Source of the DNA: Chloroflexota bacterium | GTDB taxonomy: Bacteria; Chloroflexota; Dehalococcoidia; Lucifugimonadales; UBA3495 | DNA length: 55,773 nt | Direction: 5' to 3' | Assembly (NCBI GenBank): GCA_028874075.1 | Contig: JAPPLU010000060.1 | Coordinates: 343,281-399,053 of the forward strand | In this document: piece after piece, positions 40,963-49,818 of the stretch | Numbering within the stretch: the stretch's first letter is position 1 | How the letters are laid out: each line of letters begins with the position of its first letter | Position numbers and translations under genes: made by a program | The notes under the pieces: model-generated | Database searches by the model: none | What the model saw: the letters and a program-made list of their open reading frames with translations, nothing else | Told to the model about the DNA's origin: nothing

Positions 40963-42642
40963 ATGCTTGAGCATGATGTCCTGGTAATTGGCGCCGGTCT
41001 GGCAGGCATGAGAGCTGCCATTGCCGCCAGCGCGAACGGCGCCAACACTGCCATTATCAGCAAGGTCCATCCGGTGCGCAGCCATTCCAACGCCGCCCAG
41101 GGTGGCATCAACGCCGCCCTGCTCGACCGGGGCGACGATTGGGAAGACCACGCCTACGACACAATCAAGGGTAGCGACTTCCTGGGCGACCAGGATGCCA
41201 TCGAAATTATGTGCCGCTCTGCCGGACGCGCCCTCATCGATATGGAACACATGGGCGTGACCTTCAACCGGGACGATGAGGGCAAACTGGGAACCCGGGC
41301 ATTCGGCGGCCAGCGCCGGGCACGCACATTCTTTGTGGGTGACTTCACCGGACAGGCCCTGCTCCACGTTATGTTCGAGCAATTGATCAAGTCCCAGGTG
41401 CGCAGCTACGAGGAGTGGTTTGTTACGTCCCTGATTATCGAGGACGGGCAGGTTGGCGGGGTTACGGCCCTGGAAATTCGCACCGGTGAGCTTCACGCCA
41501 TCCGCGCCAAGACCATCATCCTTGCCACCGGCGGTTGCGGACGCATTTTCGAGCCTTCCACCAACGCCCTGATCGTTACCGGCGACGGCATGGCCCTGGC
41601 CTACAACGCGGGAGCGGGGCTGATGGACATGGAGATGGTCCAATACCATCCCACCACCCTGGCCGGCAGCGGCGTGTTGCTGTCCGAGGCAGCCCGCGGG
41701 GAGGGCGCTTACCTTCGGGACAAGAACGGCAACCGCTTCATGGAGCGGTACGCTCCCAACATGATGGAACTGGCTTCCCGGGACGTGGTTTCGCGGGCCG
41801 AGCAGACCGAAATCAACGCCGGTAACGGTGTTAACGGCTGCGTGTTCCTGGACTGCACCCACCTTGGCGAAGCCCTGATTATGGAGAAGCTCAGCCAGAT
41901 TCGCGAGATTGGAATAGACCTGGCCGGCGTAGACATGATCAAGGAGCCGGTGCCCATTCGCCCCGGCATGCACTACATCATGGGCGGCATCAAGACCGAT
42001 GTTGACGGCCTTACCAGCATCCCCGGCGTATACGCTGCCGGGGAGTGCGCCAACGTCAGCGTCCACGGCGGCAACCGGTTGGGCGCCAACTCCCTGCTGG
42101 ACACTATCGTCTTCGGCGAGCGTTCGGGCAACCACGCCGCCGACGCCTGCCGCGGCATAGATTTCCTGGACTTCAGCGAGGACGAAGTCGTTGCCAGGGA
42201 GGAACGGCGTATCGCCGATCTGCTGGAACGGCCGGACAACGGCGACCGCTGGGGAGCCATCCGGCAGGCCATGGGGGAGTCCATGGTCCGTAACGTTGCC
42301 GTCTTCCGGGACGAACAGACTATCAGCGAAGCCATCCGGGACTTCTCCGACTTGCGCGAACGGTACAACTCGGTGCCCGTCGAGAACAAGCGGCGCACCT
42401 TCAATACCGACCTGGTGTTCGCGCTGGAACTGGGGTACATGCTGGACGTGGCCGACACCATCGCCTTCAGTGCCCTGGAGCGTCGGGAGAGCCGGGGCGC
42501 TAACGCCCGCACCGACTTCCCGGAGCGGGACGACGAAAACTGGCTGAAGCACATCGTAGCCAGAAAGGGCGAGGTTGGCCCCGAACTGTCCTACATGCCC
42601 GTGACTATCACCAAATGGACCCCCGAAGAGAGGAAGTATTAG
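40963..42642 (+). CDS. sdhA: Succinate dehydrogenase/fumarate reductase flavoprotein subunit
   Basis: The 559-residue subunit starts LEHDVLVIGAGLAGMRAAIAA (FAD site). It has HPVRSHSNAAQGGINAAL with the FAD-linking histidine, QYHPTTLAGSGVLLSEAARGEGAYL, RFMERYAPNMMELASRDVVSRA and GGNRLGANSLLDTIVFGE. It oxidises succinate or reduces fumarate in the cytoplasm. The ATG at 40963 has a weak site (GGGGAGAT upstream). The gene is followed at three bases by sdhB. Confidence 0.96.
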   Translation: MLEHDVLVIGAGLAGMRAAIAASANGANTAIISKVHPVRSHSNAAQGGINAALLDRGDDWEDHAYDTIKGSDFLGDQDAIEIMCRSAGRALIDMEHMGVTFNRDDEGKLGTRAFGGQRRARTFFVGDFTGQALLHVMFEQLIKSQVRSYEEWFVTSLIIEDGQVGGVTALEIRTGELHAIRAKTIILATGGCGRIFEPSTNALIVTGDGMALAYNAGAGLMDMEMVQYHPTTLAGSGVLLSEAARGEGAYLRDKNGNRFMERYAPNMMELASRDVVSRAEQTEINAGNGVNGCVFLDCTHLGEALIMEKLSQIREIGIDLAGVDMIKEPVPIRPGMHYIMGGIKTDVDGLTSIPGVYAAGECANVSVHGGNRLGANSLLDTIVFGERSGNHAADACRGIDFLDFSEDEVVAREERRIADLLERPDNGDRWGAIRQAMGESMVRNVAVFRDEQTISEAIRDFSDLRERYNSVPVENKRRTFNTDLVFALELGYMLDVADTIAFSALERRESRGANARTDFPERDDENWLKHIVARKGEVGPELSYMPVTITKWTPEERKY

Positions 42643-42645
42643 CCA

Positions 42646-43650
42646 ATGGACGTTACCATCAAGATAAGACGCTACGACCCGGAGGCGGAGCAGCCCGGCA
42701 GCTACTGGGAGAGCTTCGACGTCTCCGTAGCAGACAACGCTACAGTGCTGGACGCGCTGATCAAGATTCGGGAGGAGATGGACGGCACCCTGACTCTCCG
42801 CTGCTCCTGCCGAAGCGCCATCTGCGGTTCCTGCGCCATGCGCATCAACGGTCACGCCGGCCTGGCCTGCAAGACGGCTCTGGCCCTGGCCATAGACGAC
42901 AACAACTCCGTCACCATCGAACCCGCCGGTGTAATGAGGGTCATCAAGGACCTGGCCGTGGACTTTGAGCTGTTCTGGGACAAAATCCGGGCAGTGGAGC
43001 CGTACCTGCAGCCTTCCGGGGCGGAGCCTGAGGGCGAGTACATAGCCTCCAATGAGTCTATGCTCCACCTTTCGGGAGTTACTGCCTGCATTATGTGTGG
43101 TGCCTGCGTTTCCGACTGCACCGTGCTGGAGGTAGACCCCACCTTCCTGGGCCCAGCGGCCCTGGCCAAGGCCTACCGCTTCACCGCAGACCCTAGGGAC
43201 GGCAATAGGGAGGGAGTGTCCCGCGAGCGGCTGCGCAATCTGAGCGAGGCTACGGGCATGTGGGACTGCACCCGCTGCAACGAGTGTGTCCAGGCTTGCC
43301 CCAAGGGCGTTGCCCCAATGGACCGCATCATGGGCCTGCGCGAGCAAGCTCTTCAGGCCGGTTTCACCAACAACAACGGCGCCCGCCATACCGGAGCATT
43401 TACCGAATCGGTAGGCCACAGCGGCCGTCTGGACGAACTGCGGCTTCCCATCAAGTCTGTGGGCGGCGTTACCAATGTGGCCGCCATGATCAGCTATGCT
43501 CCCGTGGGCTGGCGGGCCCTTACCCACGGCAAAATGCCACCCATCCGGCATAAGAACGTGGAGAATGTCGAAAACGTGCGTCGTTTGTTCCGCAAGCTGG
43601 AACCGGAACTGGCGGGGACGCAAATTGGAAAGAATTCTCCCTTCGGCTGA
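42646..43650 (+). CDS. sdhB: Succinate dehydrogenase/fumarate reductase iron-sulfur subunit
   Basis: The 334-residue subunit has the two-iron motif CSCRSAICGSCAMRING (near residues 49-65), then CIMCGACVSDC and CTRCNECVQACPKGV for the other clusters. It is longer than the usual 235-250 residues: a C-terminal stretch of about 80 residues (HTGAFTESVGHSGRLDELRL ... VRRLFRKLEPEL) follows the last cluster motif. Such extensions occur with HdrB-like partner subunits. It carries electrons from SdhA to the membrane side. It starts three bases after sdhA. Confidence 0.95.
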   Translation: MDVTIKIRRYDPEAEQPGSYWESFDVSVADNATVLDALIKIREEMDGTLTLRCSCRSAICGSCAMRINGHAGLACKTALALAIDDNNSVTIEPAGVMRVIKDLAVDFELFWDKIRAVEPYLQPSGAEPEGEYIASNESMLHLSGVTACIMCGACVSDCTVLEVDPTFLGPAALAKAYRFTADPRDGNREGVSRERLRNLSEATGMWDCTRCNECVQACPKGVAPMDRIMGLREQALQAGFTNNNGARHTGAFTESVGHSGRLDELRLPIKSVGGVTNVAAMISYAPVGWRALTHGKMPPIRHKNVENVENVRRLFRKLEPELAGTQIGKNSPFG

Positions 43651-43664
43651 CCTGAGAAATGACC

Positions 43665-43745
43665 ATTTCACAAAGAGAATCCGAAAAACGGAGGTGTGTG
43701 GAGGGTCTCTGCATGACTCTGTTTCTTTGCCCCTCTTTGTGAAAT
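43665..43745. repeat. 13-bp perfect inverted repeat with 55-base loop between sdhB and the CCG subunit
   Basis: ATTTCACAAAGAG (43665-43677) and CTCTTTGTGAAAT (43733-43745) are exact complements. The 55 bases between are G-rich and contain no gene. The arms could be the ends of a tiny transposable unit or the base of a long hairpin. No flanking target duplication was found. Confidence 0.6.
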
Positions 43746-43807
43746 ACGCCCAATGACATATTCGCCCTGATGCCATATCCAGTCCTACCAACAGGAGGAA
43801 CCAGAAA

Positions 43808-44692
43808 GTGAAGTATGCTTTTTTCCCCGGCTGCGTTTCCCAGGGAGCCGCGCCGGAACTGTATCCCGCTGCCGTGATGATTTGTCAGCGCCTCGGCATC
43901 GAATTGGAGGAGATTCCGGGCTGGACCTGTACCGGCGCCGGCGTTATGCAGGAACGTAACCAGTTCTTCGCTGATACCCTGAACGCCCGAAACTTTGCCA
44001 AGGCCGAAGAGATGGGGCTGCCCATCCTGACCATTTGCAGCACTTGCCAGGGGGTTATGAGCCAGGCCAACAAGCGCATGACCCGAGACCCGGAGTATCT
44101 GGCCGAGATCAACAGCCACCTGGCTGAGGAGGGCCTGGCGTACAAGGGCACTGCGGAACCCAAGCACCTGCTGTGGATTATGATCGAGGACATCGGCCTG
44201 GACAAGGTTACCGATCTGGTTACCCGTCCCTTGGCCGGCATTCGCATGGCCCCCTTCTACGGGTGCTACATTGTCCGCCCCACGGAAGCGCTGGACATTG
44301 AGGAACATCCGGAGCGGCAGACTTCCCTGGAGACGTTGATTGAAACCCTGGGCGCCACGGTAGTCGACTTCGAGGGTAAGACCCGCTGCTGCGGCTTCCC
44401 CATTCTCACCATCAACGAGAAAAACTCCATGGCCATGGTGGGCAAGCACACTTCCGAGGCCAAGGACCTTGGCGCCGATGCCATGGTCACCCCCTGTCCT
44501 CTTTGCCACCTTAATCTGGACGGCTACCAGCCCAAGGCCTCCGCCCAGCTCAAGCGCAGCGTAGACCTGCCCATCCTGCACCTTCCCCAGGCCATCGGCC
44601 TTGCTATGGGCATATCCCCCCAGGAACTGGGCCTGCAAAAGCACATCATGAGTACTCAACCCTTGACCGTAAAGCTGGGCGCAGCCCACTAG
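43808..44692 (+). CDS. HdrB/SdhE-like CCG-domain subunit (type E succinate dehydrogenase)
   Basis: The 294-residue protein has two cysteine-rich CCG-type halves. In the second, GCYIV, RCCGFPI and CPLCHLN give the full five-cysteine set. In the first, FPGC, WTCTGAG and CSTC lack one cysteine: the usual CCG is CTG. HdrB and SdhE subunits carry such clusters and link the enzyme to the membrane or to thiols in place of haem subunits. The start is GTG with AGGAGG upstream. It follows sdhA-sdhB, so it is the likely third subunit. The missing cysteine may change the first cluster. Confidence 0.85.
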   Translation: MKYAFFPGCVSQGAAPELYPAAVMICQRLGIELEEIPGWTCTGAGVMQERNQFFADTLNARNFAKAEEMGLPILTICSTCQGVMSQANKRMTRDPEYLAEINSHLAEEGLAYKGTAEPKHLLWIMIEDIGLDKVTDLVTRPLAGIRMAPFYGCYIVRPTEALDIEEHPERQTSLETLIETLGATVVDFEGKTRCCGFPILTINEKNSMAMVGKHTSEAKDLGADAMVTPCPLCHLNLDGYQPKASAQLKRSVDLPILHLPQAIGLAMGISPQELGLQKHIMSTQPLTVKLGAAH

Positions 44693-44730
44693 TCAGCCAT
44701 TCCTGCCAAACCGTTACTGAACGTGTATTC

Positions 44731-44760
44731 AATCGGCGGCGCAAATTTGCGCCGTCGATT
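44731..44760 (+). terminator. Terminator after the CCG subunit
   Basis: AATCGGCGGCGCAAA and TTTGCGCCGTCGATT pair over 15 bases with one G-T pair and no spacer, continuing into TTTG. It starts 39 bases after the stop at 44692. Confidence 0.85.
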
Positions 44761-44812
44761 TTTGTAGAGCCGTGTAAATTCAATACATCCGCGATGGAGG
44801 TTGTTAGAACCA

Positions 44813-45565
44813 GTGCAGCAACGTGAACAGCCATTCCCTCAGGTTCCCGAAGACTGGCAGAGGGCCCTTGCCATCGTTGCCCACCCGGACGACCTGGAGT
44901 ACGGCGGCGCCAGCGCAGTTGCAAAATGGACGTCACAAGGGAAAGAGGTCATCTACCTGATGGTGTCAAGGGGAGAAGCAGGCATAGACAGCATGGACCC
45001 GTCGTTGGTCGCGCCACTGCGCTCACAAGAGGAAATAGACGCTGCTGCCGTCGTCGGGGTGAATGAGGTGGAGTTCCTGGATTACCCTGATGGCGTCATA
45101 GAGTACGGCCTTGCCCTGCGCAGGGACCTGAGCCGTGCGATTCGCAGGCACCGTCCCGATGTCCTGGTTACCATCAACTACGGGCTGAAGTTCTCATCGG
45201 GCCACCTCAACATGGCCGATCACCGCCACGTTGGTTTGGCAGTGCTTGACGCTGCCCGGGACGCCGGCAACCGTTGGATTTTCCCCGAGTTGATGGAGGA
45301 ACGAATTGAGCCCTGGAACAATGTGCGCTTTGTCGCAGTCCTTGGGGCTGGCGCCGAAGCCGGACACGGTATTGACGTAACCGGGTTCCTGGAGAGTGGT
45401 CTGGACTCGTTGCGACAGCATCGGGCGTACCTGGACAACCTGGAAACATCCGCAGAGGATACCTACCGGTTCCTGACCGCCCATGCTCAAGAGGCAGGCC
45501 GGGCCCTGGGCTGCGAACACGGTATGATGGTGGAGCTGGTGCTGATCAACGAACCCTGGGGATAG
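44813..45565 (+). CDS. PIG-L family deacetylase
   Basis: The 250-residue protein has the zinc motif AHPDDLEYG near residue 28 and the later SGHLNMADHRHVG, both typical of PIG-L/LmbE deacetylases. These remove acetyl groups from sugar or mycothiol-like amides. The start is GTG at 44813, with GGAGG at 44796-44800; a TTG at 44801 directly abuts that site and is unlikely. It is a single gene. No bacillithiol or mycothiol partner gene is nearby, so the substrate is unknown. Confidence 0.85.
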   Translation: MQQREQPFPQVPEDWQRALAIVAHPDDLEYGGASAVAKWTSQGKEVIYLMVSRGEAGIDSMDPSLVAPLRSQEEIDAAAVVGVNEVEFLDYPDGVIEYGLALRRDLSRAIRRHRPDVLVTINYGLKFSSGHLNMADHRHVGLAVLDAARDAGNRWIFPELMEERIEPWNNVRFVAVLGAGAEAGHGIDVTGFLESGLDSLRQHRAYLDNLETSAEDTYRFLTAHAQEAGRALGCEHGMMVELVLINEPWG

Positions 45566-45781
45566 CCCTGAGTTGCCATCGATTTGATGGCTAACGGGGA
45601 GACCCGGCCGCTTCGGCGAAACCCGGCCTCGACTCACGCGAGCTTTTGGGTCGGGCCCGCGCCGGATTGACGGTCAATCTCCAACCCATTGTCTCAAGTC
45701 TGTTGGAGCGATAACCGGCGCTCTCAGGCCCCTGCTGATCAACCTGACCATTTTTCCTTCGGTCAGAACTCGTTAGATCGC

Positions 45782-46945
45782 TTACCATTGCCGCGAATCT
45801 TCGGCGCGGACGTTGTCGGGCAGGCGGTAAGACAGGCCACTATCGTCATAGGCAGACACCATCAACAGCGATGCGAACGTGGACTCATTCTGCCTACTGA
45901 ACATAGCCTTCAGCGTTTTGATCCTCCGGTCCAACCGATACAAGAAAAGAGTCAAGGGCATGGTGTTCTTGGGAAAGCGCAGTTGATCAGCCAGTGTTGC
46001 CCCAATCAGCGCCCGGGACACCGGGTAAATGAGCTTGGTCACCATAGCATGGCGCTGACGAGGGTCCTCAATCCCAGCCACCAGGGGCGCGGAGTTTATC
46101 AGAGCATTTGACATCAGGATGGACTCGTCGGTGGGCGGCGGCTCGCACAACAGGCCGATGTCGCGTAAGTGGGTGGCGCTATTCTCGTCAGAGAACAGGA
46201 TAGATTCGGGAACGCCCATAACGTATCCGGAATAGCGCCAGACGGCAAAGAAACCGGCCCGCTCTTCCGGCGTATAGAAAGCCCCCAGCTTGGTGGAGAA
46301 ATCCAGCGTGCTTACGGCGAAATTGGCTACGGCAAAGCCCATGTGTGCGGCGCTCACCGGAACGCCCCAGGCCTCGTGCTCCCATTCTTCCGACTGTGCC
46401 AGCAACCGGCGGACCTGGGCGTGGATGAAGCGGATGCGTAGCGAGAGTTTCCAGCCATCGCCCTGCCGTTCCAACCCACCGGGGAAGAAAATCTCCAACA
46501 TATGCCGATTGTTCTGCCTGAGCCGCCAGACACCGTTATCGAAAATTCGCCCAGTCTGCACGAAGGACTTGCTGATCAGGGTGGAAAAGCCGACCAGCAG
46601 GGTTCCGGCCACAAAGGCAGCCAGGACGTCAGCTGCGTTCCGCTGAAAGGCGATAATACCTGGATGGAAAACGTCGTGGTCCAGCCAGTCCGGGTCTGGT
46701 TGGGGCGCCGTGAAGAAGAACTCCCGCAGGGCCTCGGGAGCATCCCTGAGGCCTGCCTTGTCTTCCTGCATCCCGGCGTTTATGAACTGATGTATGAGGT
46801 CCTGGGGCAGCGGGGCCAGTTCTTCTACGAGCGCGTCCATTACAGGATCGCCTATGGTAGTGTGGCGGATATAGTTGTCCGCCAGTGCTTCGTCTTTTTG
46901 GCGGGCTCTCTTGTATCCCGCCTCGTAATCCCCGGGGACAATCAT
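45782..46945 (-). CDS. MpaB/DUF2236-family oxygenase-like protein
   Basis: The 387-residue protein shows the DUF2236 pattern: the helix RIRFIHAQVRRLL, then HEAWGVPVSAAHMGFAVANFA and FFAVWRYSGYVMGVP. The family includes latex-clearing protein and MpaB, which use haem, with histidines in these helices. No signal peptide is seen. The ATG at 46945 has AAGGAG about 15 bases upstream. The reaction is unknown; an oxidative role is only suggested by the family. Confidence 0.82.
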   Translation of the reverse strand: MIVPGDYEAGYKRARQKDEALADNYIRHTTIGDPVMDALVEELAPLPQDLIHQFINAGMQEDKAGLRDAPEALREFFFTAPQPDPDWLDHDVFHPGIIAFQRNAADVLAAFVAGTLLVGFSTLISKSFVQTGRIFDNGVWRLRQNNRHMLEIFFPGGLERQGDGWKLSLRIRFIHAQVRRLLAQSEEWEHEAWGVPVSAAHMGFAVANFAVSTLDFSTKLGAFYTPEERAGFFAVWRYSGYVMGVPESILFSDENSATHLRDIGLLCEPPPTDESILMSNALINSAPLVAGIEDPRQRHAMVTKLIYPVSRALIGATLADQLRFPKNTMPLTLFLYRLDRRIKTLKAMFSRQNESTFASLLMVSAYDDSGLSYRLPDNVRAEDSRQW

Positions 46946-47298
46946 CCTGTTTTCGGGCTCTCCTTGCTAATGGGCGACCTTATTAGAAATGATGGGGGCA
47001 ATTGTTTTGCCCTCGTGTACAGCCGCCGACAAAAAACTGTCTATGAGGATTGAGGAAAACCTGAATAAATCTCCCTTGACCCGGGGTTCCCGCGAAGGCG
47101 GGAATCCCTTTTGTTGCACATTGCGATTCCCGTCTCTAAGGGAATTATGCTCCTTGGAGGTTCTTAGAGGAACCTTACAAGAAGTCAAAGCTTCCCTTGT
47201 AATGTTGTCAGTCTGGCGAAATCTGTAGGCTACGTTTCGAGCGTCTACTTTCCGGATCGATTCCTGAACGGCCCTTCCCAGGGGTTTCATGATCAGAT
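46946..47298. other. Intergenic stretch with hairpin repeat
   Basis: The 353 bases between two minus-strand genes hold only short, unsupported frames. The main structure is the hairpin at 47083-47108. No tRNA-like fold or strong promoter was seen. Confidence 0.5.
47083..47108. repeat. Hairpin of a common dispersed type
   Basis: GGGGTTCCCGC and GCGGGAATCCC pair over 11 bases with one G-T pair around GAAG, followed by TTTT on the plus strand. The sequence resembles a widespread intergenic repeat (TTCCCGCG...CGGGAATCC). It may also work as a terminator. Confidence 0.5.
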
Positions 47299-48594
47299 TT
47301 ACTGAAGCAACGCAGGCACCACCTCCCTGGCGGCTTCCAGTGTTCGTTCCACATCCTCGTCGGTGTGTACCAGGGATGGATAGTACTTTTGAGGCCACCC
47401 CTTCAAGATTCCTCTTTCCAGCAAACCGTGGTTCAGGCGTGCCATCAGGTTTCCATTGGCGGCCAGGCCGTCCCGATAGTTAAGGACAGGCTTATCGATA
47501 AAGTAAATGTCAAAGATGGGGTCTTCGCCGCTGCTCTGGACCGTCAGGCCGTTGTCGGCGCAAATCTCCATCAATCCTTCCCGCAGCTTGCGTCCGGTGT
47601 TCCACAGGCGCTCGTAGGCCCCTTTTTTCCGCATTTCCGCCAGGGTTGCCAGACCGGCAGCGCATGCCACGGGATTGCCGTTCAACGTGCCAATCTGGTT
47701 TACGTATTCATCGGAATCCACCAGCGACTGGTCGTACACCGACATTATGTCTTCTCGTCCCATTACTGCTGCCAGCGGATAGCCACCGCCCATGATTTTC
47801 CCCATGGAGCAGAGGTCGGGCGTAACTCCGTAGTAGACCTGGGCGCCGCCGTAGGCCAGCCGATAGCCGGTAACCACCTCGTCAAAAATCAACGGGATGT
47901 TGTACCGCTGTGTCAAGTCCCGCAGTCCCTGAAGAAAGCCGGGCCTGGGAGAAATAATGCGCTGCACCGGTTCGACGATGACGGCGGCTAGTTCGTCGTG
48001 ATGGGCGCTGATGATTGACGCGGTGGTCTCCAGGTCGTTGTATGGCGCCACCAGCATCAGGTCCTGTATCGCACGGGGAATGCCGCCGCTATTGGGCACT
48101 GCCACGGGAAACTCTTCTGTGGCCGAGGGGGTAACACTCATCAGGGCATAGTCGCTGGTGCCGTGAAAGCCCCCTTCGAACTTTAGAATCTTCTCCCGCT
48201 TGCGGTAAGCCCTGGCCGCTCGCATGCACTGGAAACAGGCGTCGGTGCCGCTGGTGGTGAACCGCACCTTGTCGGCGCAAGGCACCGAGTTGACCAGTTC
48301 TTCGGCCAGCAGGACCGCCTTTTCGTTGGTGGTGAAAAAAGTGCTGCCCTGGCTTGCAGCCTCCTGCACCGCCTCTACCACGGCCGGGTGAGAGTGACCC
48401 AGCACCATGGGGCCGGACCCCATTAGCCAGTCCACGTACTCGTTGCCGCTAACGTCCCACACGTGGGAGCCCCGCCCTTCTCGCGCCAGGAAGTTCAACG
48501 AATCGGGAAAGTTAGTGTTGCCCGAACCTCCGCCGGGCAGGTATCGGGACGCTTTTTCCAGCAATTCCATTTCCCGTGCATTTCGATTCACCAC
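47299..48594 (-). CDS. Class III aminotransferase (glutamate-1-semialdehyde aminomutase-like)
   Basis: The 431-residue protein has the class III pattern: GSGPMVLGHSHPAVVEAV, TSGTDACFQCMRAARAYRKREKILKFEGGFHG, IFDEVVTGYRLAYGGAQ and SMGKIMGGGYPLAAVMG with the PLP lysine. It resembles glutamate-1-semialdehyde aminomutases (GSGTEA-like motif replaced by TSGTDA) but could be another omega-aminotransferase. The start is GTG at 48594, with GAGGGTGG upstream. No haem-synthesis gene is adjacent, so I do not name it hemL. Confidence 0.85.
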   Translation of the reverse strand: MVNRNAREMELLEKASRYLPGGGSGNTNFPDSLNFLAREGRGSHVWDVSGNEYVDWLMGSGPMVLGHSHPAVVEAVQEAASQGSTFFTTNEKAVLLAEELVNSVPCADKVRFTTSGTDACFQCMRAARAYRKREKILKFEGGFHGTSDYALMSVTPSATEEFPVAVPNSGGIPRAIQDLMLVAPYNDLETTASIISAHHDELAAVIVEPVQRIISPRPGFLQGLRDLTQRYNIPLIFDEVVTGYRLAYGGAQVYYGVTPDLCSMGKIMGGGYPLAAVMGREDIMSVYDQSLVDSDEYVNQIGTLNGNPVACAAGLATLAEMRKKGAYERLWNTGRKLREGLMEICADNGLTVQSSGEDPIFDIYFIDKPVLNYRDGLAANGNLMARLNHGLLERGILKGWPQKYYPSLVHTDEDVERTLEAAREVVPALLQ

Positions 48595-48681
48595 TTTACC
48601 ACCCTCTCCATCCTGATCAATTTGTCCCGTCTGATAATATTTTACAATATTTGGGGCAACTAGGAAGCATTCAAGAGAAAA

Positions 48682-48711
48682 CGGCTTCGAACTTGGATCT
48701 GTTCGAAGCCG
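48682..48711 (-). terminator. Terminator after malate dehydrogenase
   Basis: CGGCTTCGAAC and GTTCGAAGCCG form an 11-bp perfect stem around an 8-base loop. On the minus strand it continues TTTTCTCTTG. It lies 105 bases after the mdh stop at 48817. Confidence 0.82.
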
Positions 48712-48816
48712 CTGTTTCCTTTTCAGGCCCCTCGACTGCCGGGGAGAAAGCCAAGGCCTCTAGCGGATGTCGGTATTCCCGTAGGCCGAGCTCTCCCACA
48801 AGATGCGAGCAGGAGG

Positions 48817-49761
48817 TCAGGAATTCTCAGCCTTCGAGTTTCGCATTACGTCAACCAGTTCCTGGACGCTGGCCGCGGAAGCTTCCAGGGCCTTCTGTTC
48901 CGCGTCTGTCAGCTTAATTTCGATAACCTGCTCCATTCCTCCCGTGCCTACCTTGACGGGAACGCCCACGCACAGGCCGTTAATGCCGAACTCGCCTTCC
49001 AGGTAGGCGCAACCGGGGAGAATGCGCTTCTTGTCCAGAAGGATAGCCTCCACCATCTGGGTAATGGAAGCAGAGGGAGCGTAGTAGGCGCTGCCAGCCT
49101 TGAGTAGGGCCACAATTTCCCCGCCGCCCTGGCGTGTCCGTTCCACCAGGGCATCTACCGTTTCCGCCGGCAAAAGCTCGCTGATGGGAATGCCTCCCAC
49201 CGTGGTGTACCGTACCAGGGGAACCATGTCGTCGCCGTGTCCCCCCAGCACGTAGGCCTGCACGTCCTCCACCGAGACATTCATCTCCTGGGCGATAAAG
49301 GTGCGGAACCTGGCCGTGTCCAGCACACCGGCCATGCCCAATACCCGGTTGCGGGGGAACCCGCTGCTTTCCAGGATATTCTGGCACATGGCGTCCAGGG
49401 GGTTAGTCACCGCCAGGATGATGCAGTTGGGGGAATACTTGACCACCTGCTCGGTGACGGCCGACGTGATGTTCATGTTGGTCAACAGCAGGTCGTCGCG
49501 GCTCATTCCGGGGCGTCGGGCGATTCCCGCGGTTATTACGACCACGTCGGAATCGGCGGTAGCTTCGTAGTCGTTGCTGCCGGTTACCATGGCGTCGGAG
49601 CCTATAACGGGGCCCGATTCCAGCATATCCAGCGCTTTGCCCTGGGGCAGGTCTTCCACCACGTCTACCAGTACGGTATCGGCGTAGCCCAACTGGTGAA
49701 TTCTCTGAACGGCAGTGGCGCCCACATTGCCTGCGCCCACCACGGTTACTTTGCTTCTCAT
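48817..49761 (-). CDS. mdh: Malate dehydrogenase (LDH-like)
   Basis: The 314-residue protein has the NAD motif [14 protein letters not shown] at the start, [20 protein letters not shown] (with the mobile-loop arginines) and AVTNPLDAM. The catalytic [10 protein letters not shown] follows. The R-x-P-G-M-S-R loop favours malate over lactate. It oxidises malate to oxaloacetate in the TCA cycle. The ATG at 49761 follows AGGAG at a slightly long spacing. The monomeric isocitrate dehydrogenase lies 57 bases upstream on the same strand, suggesting one operon. Confidence 0.95.
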   Translation of the reverse strand: MRSKVTVVGAGNVGATAVQRIHQLGYADTVLVDVVEDLPQGKALDMLESGPVIGSDAMVTGSNDYEATADSDVVVITAGIARRPGMSRDDLLLTNMNITSAVTEQVVKYSPNCIILAVTNPLDAMCQNILESSGFPRNRVLGMAGVLDTARFRTFIAQEMNVSVEDVQAYVLGGHGDDMVPLVRYTTVGGIPISELLPAETVDALVERTRQGGGEIVALLKAGSAYYAPSASITQMVEAILLDKKRILPGCAYLEGEFGINGLCVGVPVKVGTGGMEQVIEIKLTDAEQKALEASAASVQELVDVMRNSKAENS

Positions 49762-49818
49762 CTGGTAAGTGCTCCTAAGTTTGTTTCCGCCGACCGTGAT
49801 ATGGCCGGTTTGTTAGTC

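Noticed and set aside
40879..43791. A 970-codon open frame on the minus strand across sdhA and sdhB
   Set aside because: It is fully antisense to two genes with clear family motifs. Its translation is valine-, histidine- and glycine-rich without domains, and GC-rich coding often leaves such a shadow frame open.
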